Assembly: GCF_002563695.1 (NCBI RefSeq) | Contig: NZ_PDJI01000004.1 | Span: forward strand, 1,240,001-1,304,000 | Length of the DNA: 64,000 nt | Direction: 5' to 3' | From: Georgenia soli | GTDB lineage: Bacteria > Actinomycetota > Actinomycetes > Actinomycetales > Actinomycetaceae | Part shown: in pieces, positions 1 through 8,865 of the stretch | Position numbering within the stretch: the stretch's first letter is position 1 | Layout of the letters: the number at the start of each line of letters is the position of its first letter | Made by a program: the position numbers and the translations under genes | Notes under the pieces: model-generated | Databases searched by the model: none | What the model was told of the DNA's origin: nothing | Seen by the model: only the letters and a program-made list of their open reading frames with translations

Positions 1-3000
1 GCAGCCGGGAGCGGTCGAGGTCCCCCGGACCGATGCAGCTGACGAGGACCAGCTGGTGGCGCACGGCGTCGAGGGCGTCCACGAGGCAGGCGAGCCCGTC
101 CGGCCCCGAGATGGTGCCGAACCGGTGCAGCACCCGCCCGTGCGGGGTCTTGCCGTACCCGACCGAGAGGATGACGACGTCGCGGCGCAGCCCGCCGGCG
201 GCGTCCACGTCGACCACCGTGAACGGCTCGTCGCGGTCGGCCCGGAAGAAGTCGGCGACCGCCGGGCTGCCCGTCACCGCGGCGCCCACCGCCTCGCGCA
301 CGCGCTCGGCGTGGCGGGGGTTGAGGGCGACGACGGCGAGCGACTGCTCCGGCCGCGAGAGCGCGTGGTCGACGACGAGGTCGACCACGTGGTCCACCTC
401 GGTCTGCACGGACTCGACCGCGTCGCCGCCCGGCGAGGGCATGCCGAAGCCTTCGACCATGTCCAGCCGCATCCGTGAGGCCGACGGCGGGGCCGGCACC
501 GACCGGATGACGCCGTCGTAGCCGTGGGCGGCGAGGAAGGCGGAGATGCCCTCGTCGCGCTCGGCGCGGCCGGTGGGCAGCGTGACCGCGGGCAGCAGCG
601 GCGCGAGGGCGCCGACCAGGCCGTCGCCGCCGCGGCGGGAGTCGCCGACGAGGACGACCTGACGGGCCCGGGCGAGCAGGGAGACGGCCTGCTCGACGGG
701 CAGGTGCTGGACGCCGTCGAGCACGAGCAGGTCGATGGTCGGCCCTTCCGGCACGACCGGCGGGACCAGCATCGGGGCGACGAGCCACACCGGCCGGGCG
801 GCGCCGGCGACGTGCGGGTAGGCGCCGAGCGTCTCGCGCAGGTTCGCCCCGTGGTCGGTGCCGAGCGCCTCGTAGAGCCGCACGGCCTCGTCGCGGTGGT
901 CGCGCACGGTGGTGCGGACCCGGGCGGCCACGGCGCGCCGCACCGGGCCGACCAGGGAGGCGACCTGGGCCTCGTCGAGCTCGCGGAACCGGGCCGCAAG
1001 GGCGCTCAGGGCGGGCCCGTCGAGGCCGGCGAGCGCCGGGTCCGTGCGCAGGATCTGCTCGAGCACCGAGCTCCACCACGCGAGGTCCAGCTCCGCGCCG
1101 ACGAGGGCGGTGGGGACACGGCGCTGGGCGAGGTCGTCCACCAGGCCGCCCAGGCCGGCGTCGCGCAGCTCGCCGACCAGTCGCGTGCGCTCCGGCAGCA
1201 GCCGGAGCGCGGGGGCGTCGAGGCCGAGCTCCTTCATCCGCTCGGCGAGCTCGGCGAGCGGGACCGCGAACAGGTCGTCCTTGCCCGCGCCGGCGCCGAT
1301 GACGCGCTGGAGCGCCTCGACGTCCGCGCGGACCTCGGCCTCCGTGGCCTTGATCTCCGCGAGGCCGTCGGGCAGCCGGGGCCAGCCACCGGCGGTGTTG
1401 TGGCGGCGCCAGATCTCCCGCTGCTCCTGGACCCGGACCAGCTCGGCGTGCAGGTCCGCCACGGGGCGCCCGGGCCGCAGCAGGTCCTTCGCCTGCTTGC
1501 GGAGACGACGGCGCACCGAGCCCTTCATGGACACGCCGCGCTCCTTGCGCCACGCGGAGGTGGCGGTGGCGATGACCATGTCCGCGGCGGAGCGCTCGAA
1601 GATCTGCGGGAGGAAGACGTCGAGGGCCTCTGCGACGCCGTCGAGCATGCGCAGCTGCTCGCTCCAGGCGTCGAGGGTGGTGGCGCGCTCCAGGCCGGTC
1701 TGGGCGGCGACGCGGTCCACCTGGCCGAGCAGGGTGGGCAGCGTCAGCTCGCCGAGGCGCTGGGTCCGCTCCAGGGCCGCCGAGGCGGAGGGCCCGTCGG
1801 TGAGGCGGGCGCCGTACCAGGGGGTGTCGTGCGGGCGGAGCGTGAACGCGCCGAGCGCCGCGGCGCGGGCGAGGGACTCGCGCACGTCCTCGAGCCCGCC
1901 GCCCCCGAGGCGCCGCAGGGTGGCGCCGTCGAGCCGGACGCGGGTGCGCGGGCCCGGCCGGGCGGAGGTCAGGCGCGCGAGCGCCTGCAGGGCGTCGTAC
2001 GCGGAGACGTCCCAGGGCTCGTGGGCGGCGTGCAGCCCGGAGACGTAGCTGCCCAGGCGGGTACGGACCTCCGTGAGCTCGCGGCGCACGGCGCGCACGC
2101 CGTCGTCGTCGACCTCGACCGGGGCAGGGTTCAGGCCCTGTCGCAGGCGCTCGGCCGCGGTGGAGCGCCACCGGGAGTCCGTCGACAGGTCCAGGGCCAG
2201 GTCCCCCAGCCCCAGCTCCTCCAGCCGGGCGAGCAGCATGCGGCCGGTCCGCCGGGTGCCCGGCACGTACACGGTGTGGCGTCCGGAGGCCGCGGCGTCG
2301 GCGACGACGGCCGCGAGCGTGCCCGCGACGTCGGCCCCCGGCGGCGCGTCGAGGAAGACGTGCCGTCCCGAGGCCACCGCGTCGACGGCGTGCGCCTGGT
2401 CGACGTCGAGGTCCCCGACGCCGCGCTCGTCCTCCGGTGCCCGGTCGGTGGGCACCTGGGGAGGCAGCGGCACGTCCAGGGAGGTGCGGGCGTCCTCGTC
2501 GCCGGCGAGTGCGGCGACGACGTCGGAGCCCGGCAGGTACGGGCGCATCGCGTCCAGGTCGTCCACCAGCACCTGGCCGGGGTGGACGAACGGGCCGACG
2601 ACGATGCGCTCCGACAGCTCGAAGCCGGCCAGGTGCTCCCGGCCGAGCTCGGCCAGGCGCAGCAGCGCCCCACGCGGGGAGAAACCGTGCTCCGTGTAGG
2701 CGGCGCGGGCGATGGCGGTGACGTCGACCGCGACCCCGGCGGCGCGCAGGGCCCGCACGAGCACCGGGTTGACCTCGATCGCGGCCTCGAGGTCGATGTC
2801 GAAGTCGGCCTCCGGGCCGGGGTGCGGGTTCAGCCGCACGGCCCGCAGGAGGACGGGGGCGTGGATGGTGCGCACCCGGGTGAGCGGGGGCTCCGGCTGC
2901 GCCGGGTGGACCGACCCGTCGGCGGTCGGCCCGTCGACCGGCGCGCCGGCGGCCCGCTCGTCACCGGCCGGCTCGTCGGGCGACGAAGCAGCACTCTCCG

Positions 3001-3736
3001 GGGAGGCCGTGAGCACCTGCACGGCCGAGGTGGGCGCGACGGGCCGGGACGCGTCCGCCGACGCGGCTGCGCCGTCGGACCCCCCGGACGCGGGGACGGT
3101 CCCGGAGCTCGCGGGCGCGTGACCGGCGGGGGACGCGCCGTGGTCGGCGTGAGCGTTGCCCGGGTCGGTGGAGACCTCGAGCGCGACCGCGCCGTCCTCG
3201 GTGCGGTCCGGCTCGGTGGGCTCGGGCAGCTCGGTCCAGGTCGCGACGCCGATGGCGAGGTAGGTGGGCGCCAGCCCGTAGCGCTGGGCCATCTCCTCGG
3301 CGCGGGCGCGCACCACACGGGCCGCACGCCGGGCGGCGAGCTGCGCGCTGCCCTCCCGCACGAGGTTGCTCAGCCGGGTGGTGCGCCCCGCGTAAAGCTG
3401 CGCGATGCCGGACGGGTGGGCTGCCGTGAGGTCGATGACGGCGTCGCCGAGCAGGGTGATGTCGGCGAGCGTGCTGGTGCCCCCGAGCTTGACGAGGGAG
3501 CGTCGCCAGCCGGCGACGGCCTTCTCCACCGCGTCGGCCCGCTCGGCCGTGACCGGCCTGGGCCGGGGCTGGCCGGGCGCGACCGGGCGGGCGGCGCCGC
3601 GCCCGAACGCCGTGCCGGGCGCAGGCGCGTCGGGGCGGACGGCCCCGGAGTTGCGGGGGCGGCTGTCCTGAGCGGTCGGGGCGGCGGCATGACGGCGCTG
3701 AGACCCGCCGCGGAAGAAGAGCGCAGGAGGGGTCAT
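1..3736 (-). CDS. large SF1-helicase-like AAA protein, C-terminus cut by window edge
   Basis: An open frame runs from ATG at 3736 to the window edge, about 1245 codons with no stop. The N-terminal third is helical and contains an Ala/Pro/Ser-rich linker (around residues 180-260). A loop resembling Walker A (FLDAPPGADVAGT, around residue 460) lacks the GKT consensus. Later come LLVLDGVQHLP (around 1000) where motif II would be, VVLVGDSRRGGDG (around 1028) resembling helicase motif III, and VDAAGGLRRDVVILSVGYG (around 1175) resembling motifs V/VI. This order is typical of UvrD/Upf1-like superfamily 1 proteins, but the nucleotide-binding residues look eroded. It may be a regulatory or non-hydrolysing relative. 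Codon use is normal for the window. Product naming is tentative; that the frame is a real gene is much surer. Confidence 0.75.
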   Translation of the reverse strand, partial: MTPPALFFRGGSQRRHAAAPTAQDSRPRNSGAVRPDAPAPGTAFGRGAARPVAPGQPRPRPVTAERADAVEKAVAGWRRSLVKLGGTSTLADITLLGDAVIDLTAAHPSGIAQLYAGRTTRLSNLVREGSAQLAARRAARVVRARAEEMAQRYGLAPTYLAIGVATWTELPEPTEPDRTEDGAVALEVSTDPGNAHADHGASPAGHAPASSGTVPASGGSDGAAASADASRPVAPTSAVQVLTASPESAASSPDEPAGDERAAGAPVDGPTADGSVHPAQPEPPLTRVRTIHAPVLLRAVRLNPHPGPEADFDIDLEAAIEVNPVLVRALRAAGVAVDVTAIARAAYTEHGFSPRGALLRLAELGREHLAGFELSERIVVGPFVHPGQVLVDDLDAMRPYLPGSDVVAALAGDEDARTSLDVPLPPQVPTDRAPEDERGVGDLDVDQAHAVDAVASGRHVFLDAPPGADVAGTLAAVVADAAASGRHTVYVPGTRRTGRMLLARLEELGLGDLALDLSTDSRWRSTAAERLRQGLNPAPVEVDDDGVRAVRRELTEVRTRLGSYVSGLHAAHEPWDVSAYDALQALARLTSARPGPRTRVRLDGATLRRLGGGGLEDVRESLARAAALGAFTLRPHDTPWYGARLTDGPSASAALERTQRLGELTLPTLLGQVDRVAAQTGLERATTLDAWSEQLRMLDGVAEALDVFLPQIFERSAADMVIATATSAWRKERGVSMKGSVRRRLRKQAKDLLRPGRPVADLHAELVRVQEQREIWRRHNTAGGWPRLPDGLAEIKATEAEVRADVEALQRVIGAGAGKDDLFAVPLAELAERMKELGLDAPALRLLPERTRLVGELRDAGLGGLVDDLAQRRVPTALVGAELDLAWWSSVLEQILRTDPALAGLDGPALSALAARFRELDEAQVASLVGPVRRAVAARVRTTVRDHRDEAVRLYEALGTDHGANLRETLGAYPHVAGAARPVWLVAPMLVPPVVPEGPTIDLLVLDGVQHLPVEQAVSLLARARQVVLVGDSRRGGDGLVGALAPLLPAVTLPTGRAERDEGISAFLAAHGYDGVIRSVPAPPSASRMRLDMVEGFGMPSPGGDAVESVQTEVDHVVDLVVDHALSRPEQSLAVVALNPRHAERVREAVGAAVTGSPAVADFFRADRDEPFTVVDVDAAGGLRRDVVILSVGYGKTPHGRVLHRFGTISGPDGLACLVDALDAVRHQLVLVSCIGPGDLDRSRL

Positions 3737-4287
3737 TTCTCCACGGTAGGCAGCGCGGGCGCGCGGAGCGAGGAGCCGCGCCGTGACGTCACTGTGGGAA
3801 GTCGGGCACGTCGTTCACAGGTACCGGCCGGGACGTCGGGCGACGCCGACGAGGCCGGCACGCCGGCGGTGGTGGATGGAGCGCGGCGCGCAGGGGGGGG
3901 CAGGCGACGCGCTCCATCTGGCGCAGATCATGGCGCCTCGAACGCTCCGCGCGCAAGCACGTCCCAGCGCCGGCACGCGCCCTGCAGCGGTGCCGGCACC
4001 GGGAAGATCCGGCCCCGGGCCCCCACGCTCCTCGCGGAACGTCCCTCCGGAAGCCCGGGACACGACGAAGGTAACCGGCGGCAGCCGCCCGCAGGAGCGG
4101 TTGACCCGCTTCTGACGCGGCCGGAAGTGGACGTGGCAGGAGGCTGCCACGTCCCGCGCCAGGCGGTCGTCAACGGGCGTGGCGTCCCACTACCGAGCGT
4201 CGCGCGTGGCCGAGTGAGCAAACCGACAGCACCCGATCTCGCCCGACCTGACACTTGCCGGTGGAACGTCAGTAACGTGTTGGGGTA
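3737..4287. other. 551-bp intergenic region without a supported gene
   Basis: The region lies between the divergent starts of the helicase-like gene and a membrane protein. It must hold both promoters, but I see no clear consensus boxes. Open frames here have arginine- and proline-rich translations without ribosome binding sites and look like GC-driven artefacts. Confidence 0.5.
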
Positions 4288-5487
4288 ATGACTGTCGACA
4301 GCCAGCACCGTGCCACCGGCCCGCGCCAGGGAGACGAACCTACGAGGGACATCCACCGCGACGGCCACCCGACCGAAGAGCTCCCGGGCGACCGCGAGAC
4401 CGAGCGGGACGACGCACTCGGGGAGCACGAGGTGCCGTCCCCGGACCGGTCCGGGTACGACGACGACGTGCACGAGGCGGGCGAGGAGCCTGCGAAGGGC
4501 GGGTCGGACCGGCCGTCGGGGGTCCAGGTGACCGCGAGCGCCCTCGCCGCCGTGACCGCCACCGCCCTGCTCTCCACCCTCGGCGTCGCAGGCACCCTCA
4601 TCGGCGCGGCGCTCTCGAGCATCGTCACCGTCTTCGCGAACTACCTCTACAGCAGCTCGCTGCGCCGGACCGCGGAGCGGGTGGCCACGGCACCGCCCGT
4701 GCAGAAGGTTCGCGCCCGTACCCGGGTCGGCACGACGGCCGTCCTCCAGGTGCCCGCCGACGGCGGAGCGGCCGACGGGCGGCCCACGTCCACCGTCGCC
4801 CTTGCGTCCGCGCAGGCCGTGACCGGGGGCGTCGGCACCGAGCCGGCGGAGGCCGGTCACACCGCGGACGCCGGCGCGACCGCCGCCGGAGATGCCGCCG
4901 GGGATGCCGCCGGCGGCAGGCTCGCCCGCCTCCGGGCGGCCTGGCAGGCGGTCGTCGACCGGTACGGCCGCCGCCGCATCATCGTCACCGTCCTCGCGTT
5001 CTTCGCGGCCGTCCTCGCCGCCGTCACCCTCATCGAGCTGGCGGCCGGCAAACCGCTCGCGAACGTCGTCCGCAACGAGGACGGTGCCGGCACCTCCCTC
5101 TTCGGCGGCGGGTCGGCCACGGACACGACCGGGACCACGGACCAGGGCGAGAACGCGGGCAACGACCCGGTGCCAGGCACCGACCGCGAGGGGACGGCCC
5201 CGGACCGCACGACGGACGAGACAGGGTCGAACACCGGCGACCAGCAGCCCGGCGACTCCGGCGAGACCCCGGCGCCGACCCCGACGTCCGACGCGACGCC
5301 GGGCGAGGACACCGACGGGGCCACCCCGTCGCCGTCGCCGACCCCGCCCGGGAGCGTCACGCCCGAGCAGCCGCCGGTGCCCGACTACCAGGCACCCGGG
5401 GACCAGGCCCCGGGCAGCGGGACCGGACAGCAGGGGACGTCCGAGGTCCCGCCGCAGATCGTGCCGGAGCCCGCGCCGGCGGAGTGA
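4288..5487 (+). CDS. hypothetical two-pass membrane protein with Pro/Thr-rich tail
   Basis: This 399-residue protein has no enzyme motif that I recognise. Residues 1-80 are acidic and hydrophilic. A hydrophobic stretch at about 83-116 (ALAAVTATALLSTLGVAGTL onward) and another at about 232-255 (IIVTVLAFFAAVLAAVTLIE) are probable membrane segments. The C-terminal 140 residues are rich in Gly, Thr, Asp and Pro with PTPTSDATPGED-like composition, as in wall-spanning or extracellular linkers. The ATG start was taken because it is the first in frame; no strong ribosome binding site precedes it. It stands alone between the helicase-like gene and a tRNA. The function is unknown. Confidence 0.8.
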   Translation: MTVDSQHRATGPRQGDEPTRDIHRDGHPTEELPGDRETERDDALGEHEVPSPDRSGYDDDVHEAGEEPAKGGSDRPSGVQVTASALAAVTATALLSTLGVAGTLIGAALSSIVTVFANYLYSSSLRRTAERVATAPPVQKVRARTRVGTTAVLQVPADGGAADGRPTSTVALASAQAVTGGVGTEPAEAGHTADAGATAAGDAAGDAAGGRLARLRAAWQAVVDRYGRRRIIVTVLAFFAAVLAAVTLIELAAGKPLANVVRNEDGAGTSLFGGGSATDTTGTTDQGENAGNDPVPGTDREGTAPDRTTDETGSNTGDQQPGDSGETPAPTPTSDATPGEDTDGATPSPSPTPPGSVTPEQPPVPDYQAPGDQAPGSGTGQQGTSEVPPQIVPEPAPAE

Positions 5488-5566
5488 CACCTGCTCCCGC
5501 TTCTAAGGGTCGACCGACGCGGAACCGTTGCTGCGTTCGGTCCGGGAATCGTGACGACACGCTCGG

Positions 5567-5639
5567 TGCCCTCGGGCAGATTCGAACTGCCGACACCCGC
5601 TTTAGGAGAGCGGTGCTCTATCCCCTGAGCTACGAGGGC
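5567..5639 (-). tRNA. tRNA-Arg (anticodon CCU)
   Basis: The minus strand folds as a complete cloverleaf. The acceptor arms are GCCCTCG and CGAGGGC, the D arm contains TAGCTCAGGGGATAGAGCA, and the anticodon stem CCGCT/AGCGG encloses loop CTCCTAA with anticodon CCT. The T arm carries GTTCGAATC. The DNA encodes the discriminator A followed by CC, so the final CCA is only partly templated. It reads the rare arginine codon AGG. Confidence 0.96.
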
Positions 5640-5695
5640 GGGGACCGGGGAAGACTTTACCGGCCCGGCCGCCCCCTCGCCCAAACCCGGGACGG

Positions 5696-6211
5696 CTACG
5701 CGACCCGCTCCCCCATCAGACGCGCCAGCTCCATGCCCCACGCACGGGCCCGGTGGAGCTCGCCGTCGAGGAGCGGTCCCTCGTACCCGTGGACGCGGAA
5801 GCTCAGCCCCGGCCCCAGCGGCTCGGCACCGACCCGGCGCAGCCGCTTGGCCGCCGCGGCGTGGGCGTACCCGGGGACCCGGGCCTGCACGTGCGTGTCG
5901 AACACCGCGACGGGCAGGTGCTCCCGCACGCTGTAGGCCGACGCGAGCCACTCGCGCACGCCGGTGGTCTCCGAGACGACCGGGTGCCCGACCCGCTCGT
6001 AGGCGTCGCGGCGGGTCTCCGGCCGGCTCAGCCCGAAGGCGTGCGTGGGGGCGCCCACGACGAGCAGGTCCGTCTCGAGCGTCTCGAGCTCCGGCGCCTC
6101 GCTCACCTCCACGACCTCGACCGGCATGAAGTTCCGCAGGCCCTCGGCGACGGCGTCGGCGACGGCACGGGTGTTGCCGAACATCGACTCGTACACGACC
6201 AGTGCGCCCAT
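5696..6211 (-). CDS. flavodoxin-domain protein
   Basis: The 171-residue protein opens with ALVVYESMFGNTRAVADAVA, the flavodoxin phosphate-binding loop (S/T-x-x-G-N-T) that holds FMN. The central LLVVGAPTHAFG matches the second FMN-contacting loop of the fold. Proteins of this class carry electrons or act as menaquinone-linked protoporphyrinogen/quinone reductases; the partner cannot be told here. ATG at 6211 was chosen over an upstream GTG because GAGGGG sits 8 bases before it. It is convergent with the membrane protein and separated from it by the tRNA gene. Confidence 0.85.
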   Translation of the reverse strand: MGALVVYESMFGNTRAVADAVAEGLRNFMPVEVVEVSEAPELETLETDLLVVGAPTHAFGLSRPETRRDAYERVGHPVVSETTGVREWLASAYSVREHLPVAVFDTHVQARVPGYAHAAAAKRLRRVGAEPLGPGLSFRVHGYEGPLLDGELHRARAWGMELARLMGERVA

Positions 6212-6359
6212 GGCGACCACCCCTCGTTCCGGGCGGGCGCTCCGACGGCGGCCCGTCCGCTACGTCCAGGTTCGCACGCCCGGTTTGCCCTCGACCGAGA
6301 CGATGGTCCCCCGACGGCGAGCGCCGGGACGGGTACCCGGCACCCCGGTGGTGGCCGGG

Positions 6360-7598
6360 TCAGCGGGTGCCGCGCACCTCATCGAAGTTGTCGGCGACGG
6401 CGGCAGCCAGCTCGAGCAGCGCGTCACGGGTCGCCGGCGCGAGCCGGGAGAGCTCGCTCTGCCCGCCCTGTTCCAGGGCTCGGTCCCACGGCACCTCGAG
6501 CACGGTGGCGCAGCGCTGCTCGAAGTGGGCGCGGACCTGGTCCAGCGGCATCCCCACGCCGCGCCGCACGCCGTTGAGGACGACGACGGCGCGCTCGACC
6601 AGCCAGGCGTAGCCGTGCTCGTCCAGCCAGTCCAGCGTCAGCGCCGCCGCCCGCGCACCGTCCAGGCCGGGCCGGAGCACCAGGACGAGCTGGTCGGCCT
6701 CGGAGATGAGGCCCTGGTTGGCGCTGTCGAGGATCCCGGTCCCGGTGTCGAGGACGATGAGGTTGTAGAAGTGGTCGAGGAGCTGGATCACCCGGTGGTA
6801 GGAGCTGCGCGAGAGGGCGTCGCTGATGTGCGGGTCGTCGTCGGACGCGACCACCTCCAGGCGCGACTCCGGCGACTGGGACAGGAAGGCCTGCAGCTGG
6901 GAGTAGGTGCCGATGCGGTCCGCGGCGGCGAGGATGTCGGTGATCGACCGGCCACGGGCGCCGTCCCGTCCGGCCACGCGGTGCGCCAGGTTGCCGGCGT
7001 CCGGGTTGGCGTCGACGGCGACCACACGGTCGCCGCGGTGGACCGCGAACGTGGAGCCGAGCGCGAGGGTCACCGTCGTCTTGCCGACGCCGCCCTTGCG
7101 GGACATCACCACCACCCGTCGCGACCCCTCGATCGGCGTGCGCACGCGCGCGAGCGTCTCGAGCCGCGCCCGCTCGGCGGCCCCGGGTCCGGGGCTGACC
7201 TGCCCGCGGGTCAGTGAGTGGACGAGCCGCTGCCAGCCGCGGGTGGGTGCCGGCCGCTTCCCCGCGATCATCTCCTCCGTGAAGGCGGACGCGTCGAGCG
7301 GCACGGGCGTCGTCCCGGCCGACGGCGGGTCCGTCACTCCCGGATCGGCCGCCAGCACGTCCGTCGTCGGCTCGTCTGCCGCCAGCACGTCGGTCGTCGG
7401 CACGTCAGTGATGCCGACGTCGAGTGCTTGCGGGGCGCCGACCGACCGATCGGGAGAGGACGCCGACGGCTGCGTGGCAGCGGTCCGCTCGCCGGACGGA
7501 CCGGCCGGCGACACCGGCGGCAGGGGCGACGTCACCGGACCGATCCGGCCCTCCGTCGTCGCGAGGCGGAACGGCCCGGGCTGCTGCTGAGGGCTCAT
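6360..7598 (-). CDS. MinD/ParA-family ATPase with Pro/Ser/Thr-rich N-terminus
   Basis: The 412-residue protein has a deviant Walker A motif KGGVGKTT at about 168-175, the partner aspartate region VAVDANPDAGNLAHRV, and a Walker B-like strand YNLIVLDTGTGILD. This is the ParA/MinD/Soj type of dimerising ATPase. The first 100 residues are low-complexity and contain a duplicated TTDVLAAD unit (around 68-86). A Pro/Thr-rich head on a MinD-like domain is typical of EspI-like proteins that accompany actinobacterial type VII secretion, so a secretion role is possible; no ESX core gene is adjacent. The start at 7598 follows AGGAGG with 8 bases spacing, better than an in-frame start 33 bases upstream. 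Confidence 0.85.
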   Translation of the reverse strand: MSPQQQPGPFRLATTEGRIGPVTSPLPPVSPAGPSGERTAATQPSASSPDRSVGAPQALDVGITDVPTTDVLAADEPTTDVLAADPGVTDPPSAGTTPVPLDASAFTEEMIAGKRPAPTRGWQRLVHSLTRGQVSPGPGAAERARLETLARVRTPIEGSRRVVVMSRKGGVGKTTVTLALGSTFAVHRGDRVVAVDANPDAGNLAHRVAGRDGARGRSITDILAAADRIGTYSQLQAFLSQSPESRLEVVASDDDPHISDALSRSSYHRVIQLLDHFYNLIVLDTGTGILDSANQGLISEADQLVLVLRPGLDGARAAALTLDWLDEHGYAWLVERAVVVLNGVRRGVGMPLDQVRAHFEQRCATVLEVPWDRALEQGGQSELSRLAPATRDALLELAAAVADNFDEVRGTR

Positions 7599-8027
7599 GG
7601 TCGGACCTCCTGGGCGAGACGTCGGTGTCACCGCTGCGCTGCCGGACTCGCCGAGGGTGGCGGCACCGGCGTTCCGGTCCCGTTATCCGGGCGTGCCGTT
7701 CGCGTCACCGCGACCGCACCCGGAGCGCACCAGCCGCGCACCGTGACGCCACCGCACGCGGCGGCGAGGCGCACCCGGCTCGCTGTCGCGAGCACAGTCC
7801 GCGGCGCGGCGCGCGGGTTTCGGCGGATGACCGTCTCCGCGCGTCGGGTGATCCGGGGTGAACCTGCCGGTTATGCCTTGACAGTGCCCAGCCCTGGTGA
7901 AGATGGTGTTGGTGAGACGGAAGTCGTCGACGTCCGCACACGAGACGGAGGTTGTGACCCGGCTGTTCATCCGGTCCAGGGTCCCGACCGGGGGCATGGG
8001 GGCCACACATCCTTGCGGAGAGTCTTG
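7599..8027. other. 429-bp divergent intergenic region
   Basis: It separates the MinD-like gene from the BTAD regulator and presumably holds both promoters. Apart from a TTGACA box at 7878-7883 I see no structured signal. Confidence 0.4.
7878..7906 (+). promoter_or_regulatory. possible promoter of the BTAD regulator gene
   Basis: A perfect TTGACA -35 hexamer at 7878-7883 is followed after 17 bases by AGATGG, a poor -10. It lies about 120 bases upstream of the ATG at 8028. Weak evidence because the -10 is not convincing. Confidence 0.25.
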
Positions 8028-8831
8028 ATGCCCGCTGCCCCGCCGCCCCGGCCCACCCGACGGTGGTCCCTCCTTCTGCGTGACGGCTTCCGCCTGCTCG
8101 ACGGCGAGCGTGCCGTCGCCGTGCCGTCCCGCGAGCGTCGGGTGCTGGCCGCGCTGGCCCTCCAGGGCCGCCGGCCGCGCGCCCACCTCAGCGGCCTGCT
8201 GTGGCCGGACAGCGAGGAACGGCGGGCGCAGGCGTCCCTGCGGGCCGCGATCTGGCGGATCCAGCACCTCGCGCAGGGACTGCTCACCGAGGCCGACGGC
8301 CTCCTCGGCCTGGCGCCGGGAACGCACGTCGACGTCCACGAGCTCCGGGCGCTGACGCACCGGGTGGTCGACCGGGAGCCGCTGGAGAGCCCGGCCACCG
8401 CCCTGGACGTGCTGCGGCGGGGTCCGCTGCTGCCCGGCTGGTACGACGACTGGGTCCTGGAGCAGCGCGCCCATCTCCACCAGCAGCAGCTGCGCTGCCT
8501 CGAGACGCTCGCCCAGGAGTTCATCGGGACCGGCCAGCTCGACGCCGCCCTCGAGGCGGCGATGACGGCCGCCACCCTGGAGCCGCTGCGGGAGAGCGCC
8601 CACCGCACGCTCATCCAGGTGCACCTGCAGGAGGGGAACCACATGGAGGCGGTGACGGTCTACCGGGACTTCTCCGAACGGCTGCGCCGCGAGCTGGGCA
8701 TCGCAGCCTCCGCCAAGATGGTCGAGCTGGTCCGCCCGTTGGTCCAAGGGCCTCCGGCCCCGCCGCTGAGGGTCCGCCGCGCCGGCTCGGCGCGCCGCGC
8801 GGAGCGGGACGGCAGCCGCCAGGCGCGGTGA
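8028..8831 (+). CDS. BTAD/SARP-type transcriptional regulator
   Basis: The 267-residue protein has the two-part layout of the AfsR/SARP family. Residues 10-100 resemble a winged-helix domain (LLRDGFRLLDGERAVAVPSR, then LSGLLWPDSEERRAQASLRA). Residues 105-255 form a bacterial transcriptional activation domain with TPR-like helices, including PLLPGWYDDWVLEQRAHLHQ and LEPLRESAHRTLIQVHLQEGN. The region typical of SARPs, R-x-A-L-x-x-LW at the winged helix, is present. Such proteins activate secondary metabolism or cell-envelope genes, but its target is not visible. The ATG start is preceded by GCGGAGAG; longer in-frame extension upstream lacks domain similarity. Confidence 0.82.
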   Translation: MPAAPPPRPTRRWSLLLRDGFRLLDGERAVAVPSRERRVLAALALQGRRPRAHLSGLLWPDSEERRAQASLRAAIWRIQHLAQGLLTEADGLLGLAPGTHVDVHELRALTHRVVDREPLESPATALDVLRRGPLLPGWYDDWVLEQRAHLHQQQLRCLETLAQEFIGTGQLDAALEAAMTAATLEPLRESAHRTLIQVHLQEGNHMEAVTVYRDFSERLRRELGIAASAKMVELVRPLVQGPPAPPLRVRRAGSARRAERDGSRQAR

Positions 8832-8865
8832 CTGCAGCCCACCGGCGCGATCGCCGGCCACGCGG

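Noticed and set aside
3815..4150. 111-codon minus-strand frame in the first intergenic gap
   Set aside because: No ribosome binding site, biased Arg/Pro/Ala composition, no recognisable motif.
524..4288. 1254-codon open frame on the plus strand
   Set aside because: Its translation is Arg/Gly/Ala-rich without domains and lies opposite the helicase-like gene, which has coherent motifs; it is an artefact of high GC.
5567..5639. tRNA-Arg as an integration site
   Set aside because: No duplicated tRNA end, integrase or compositional shift is visible near it.
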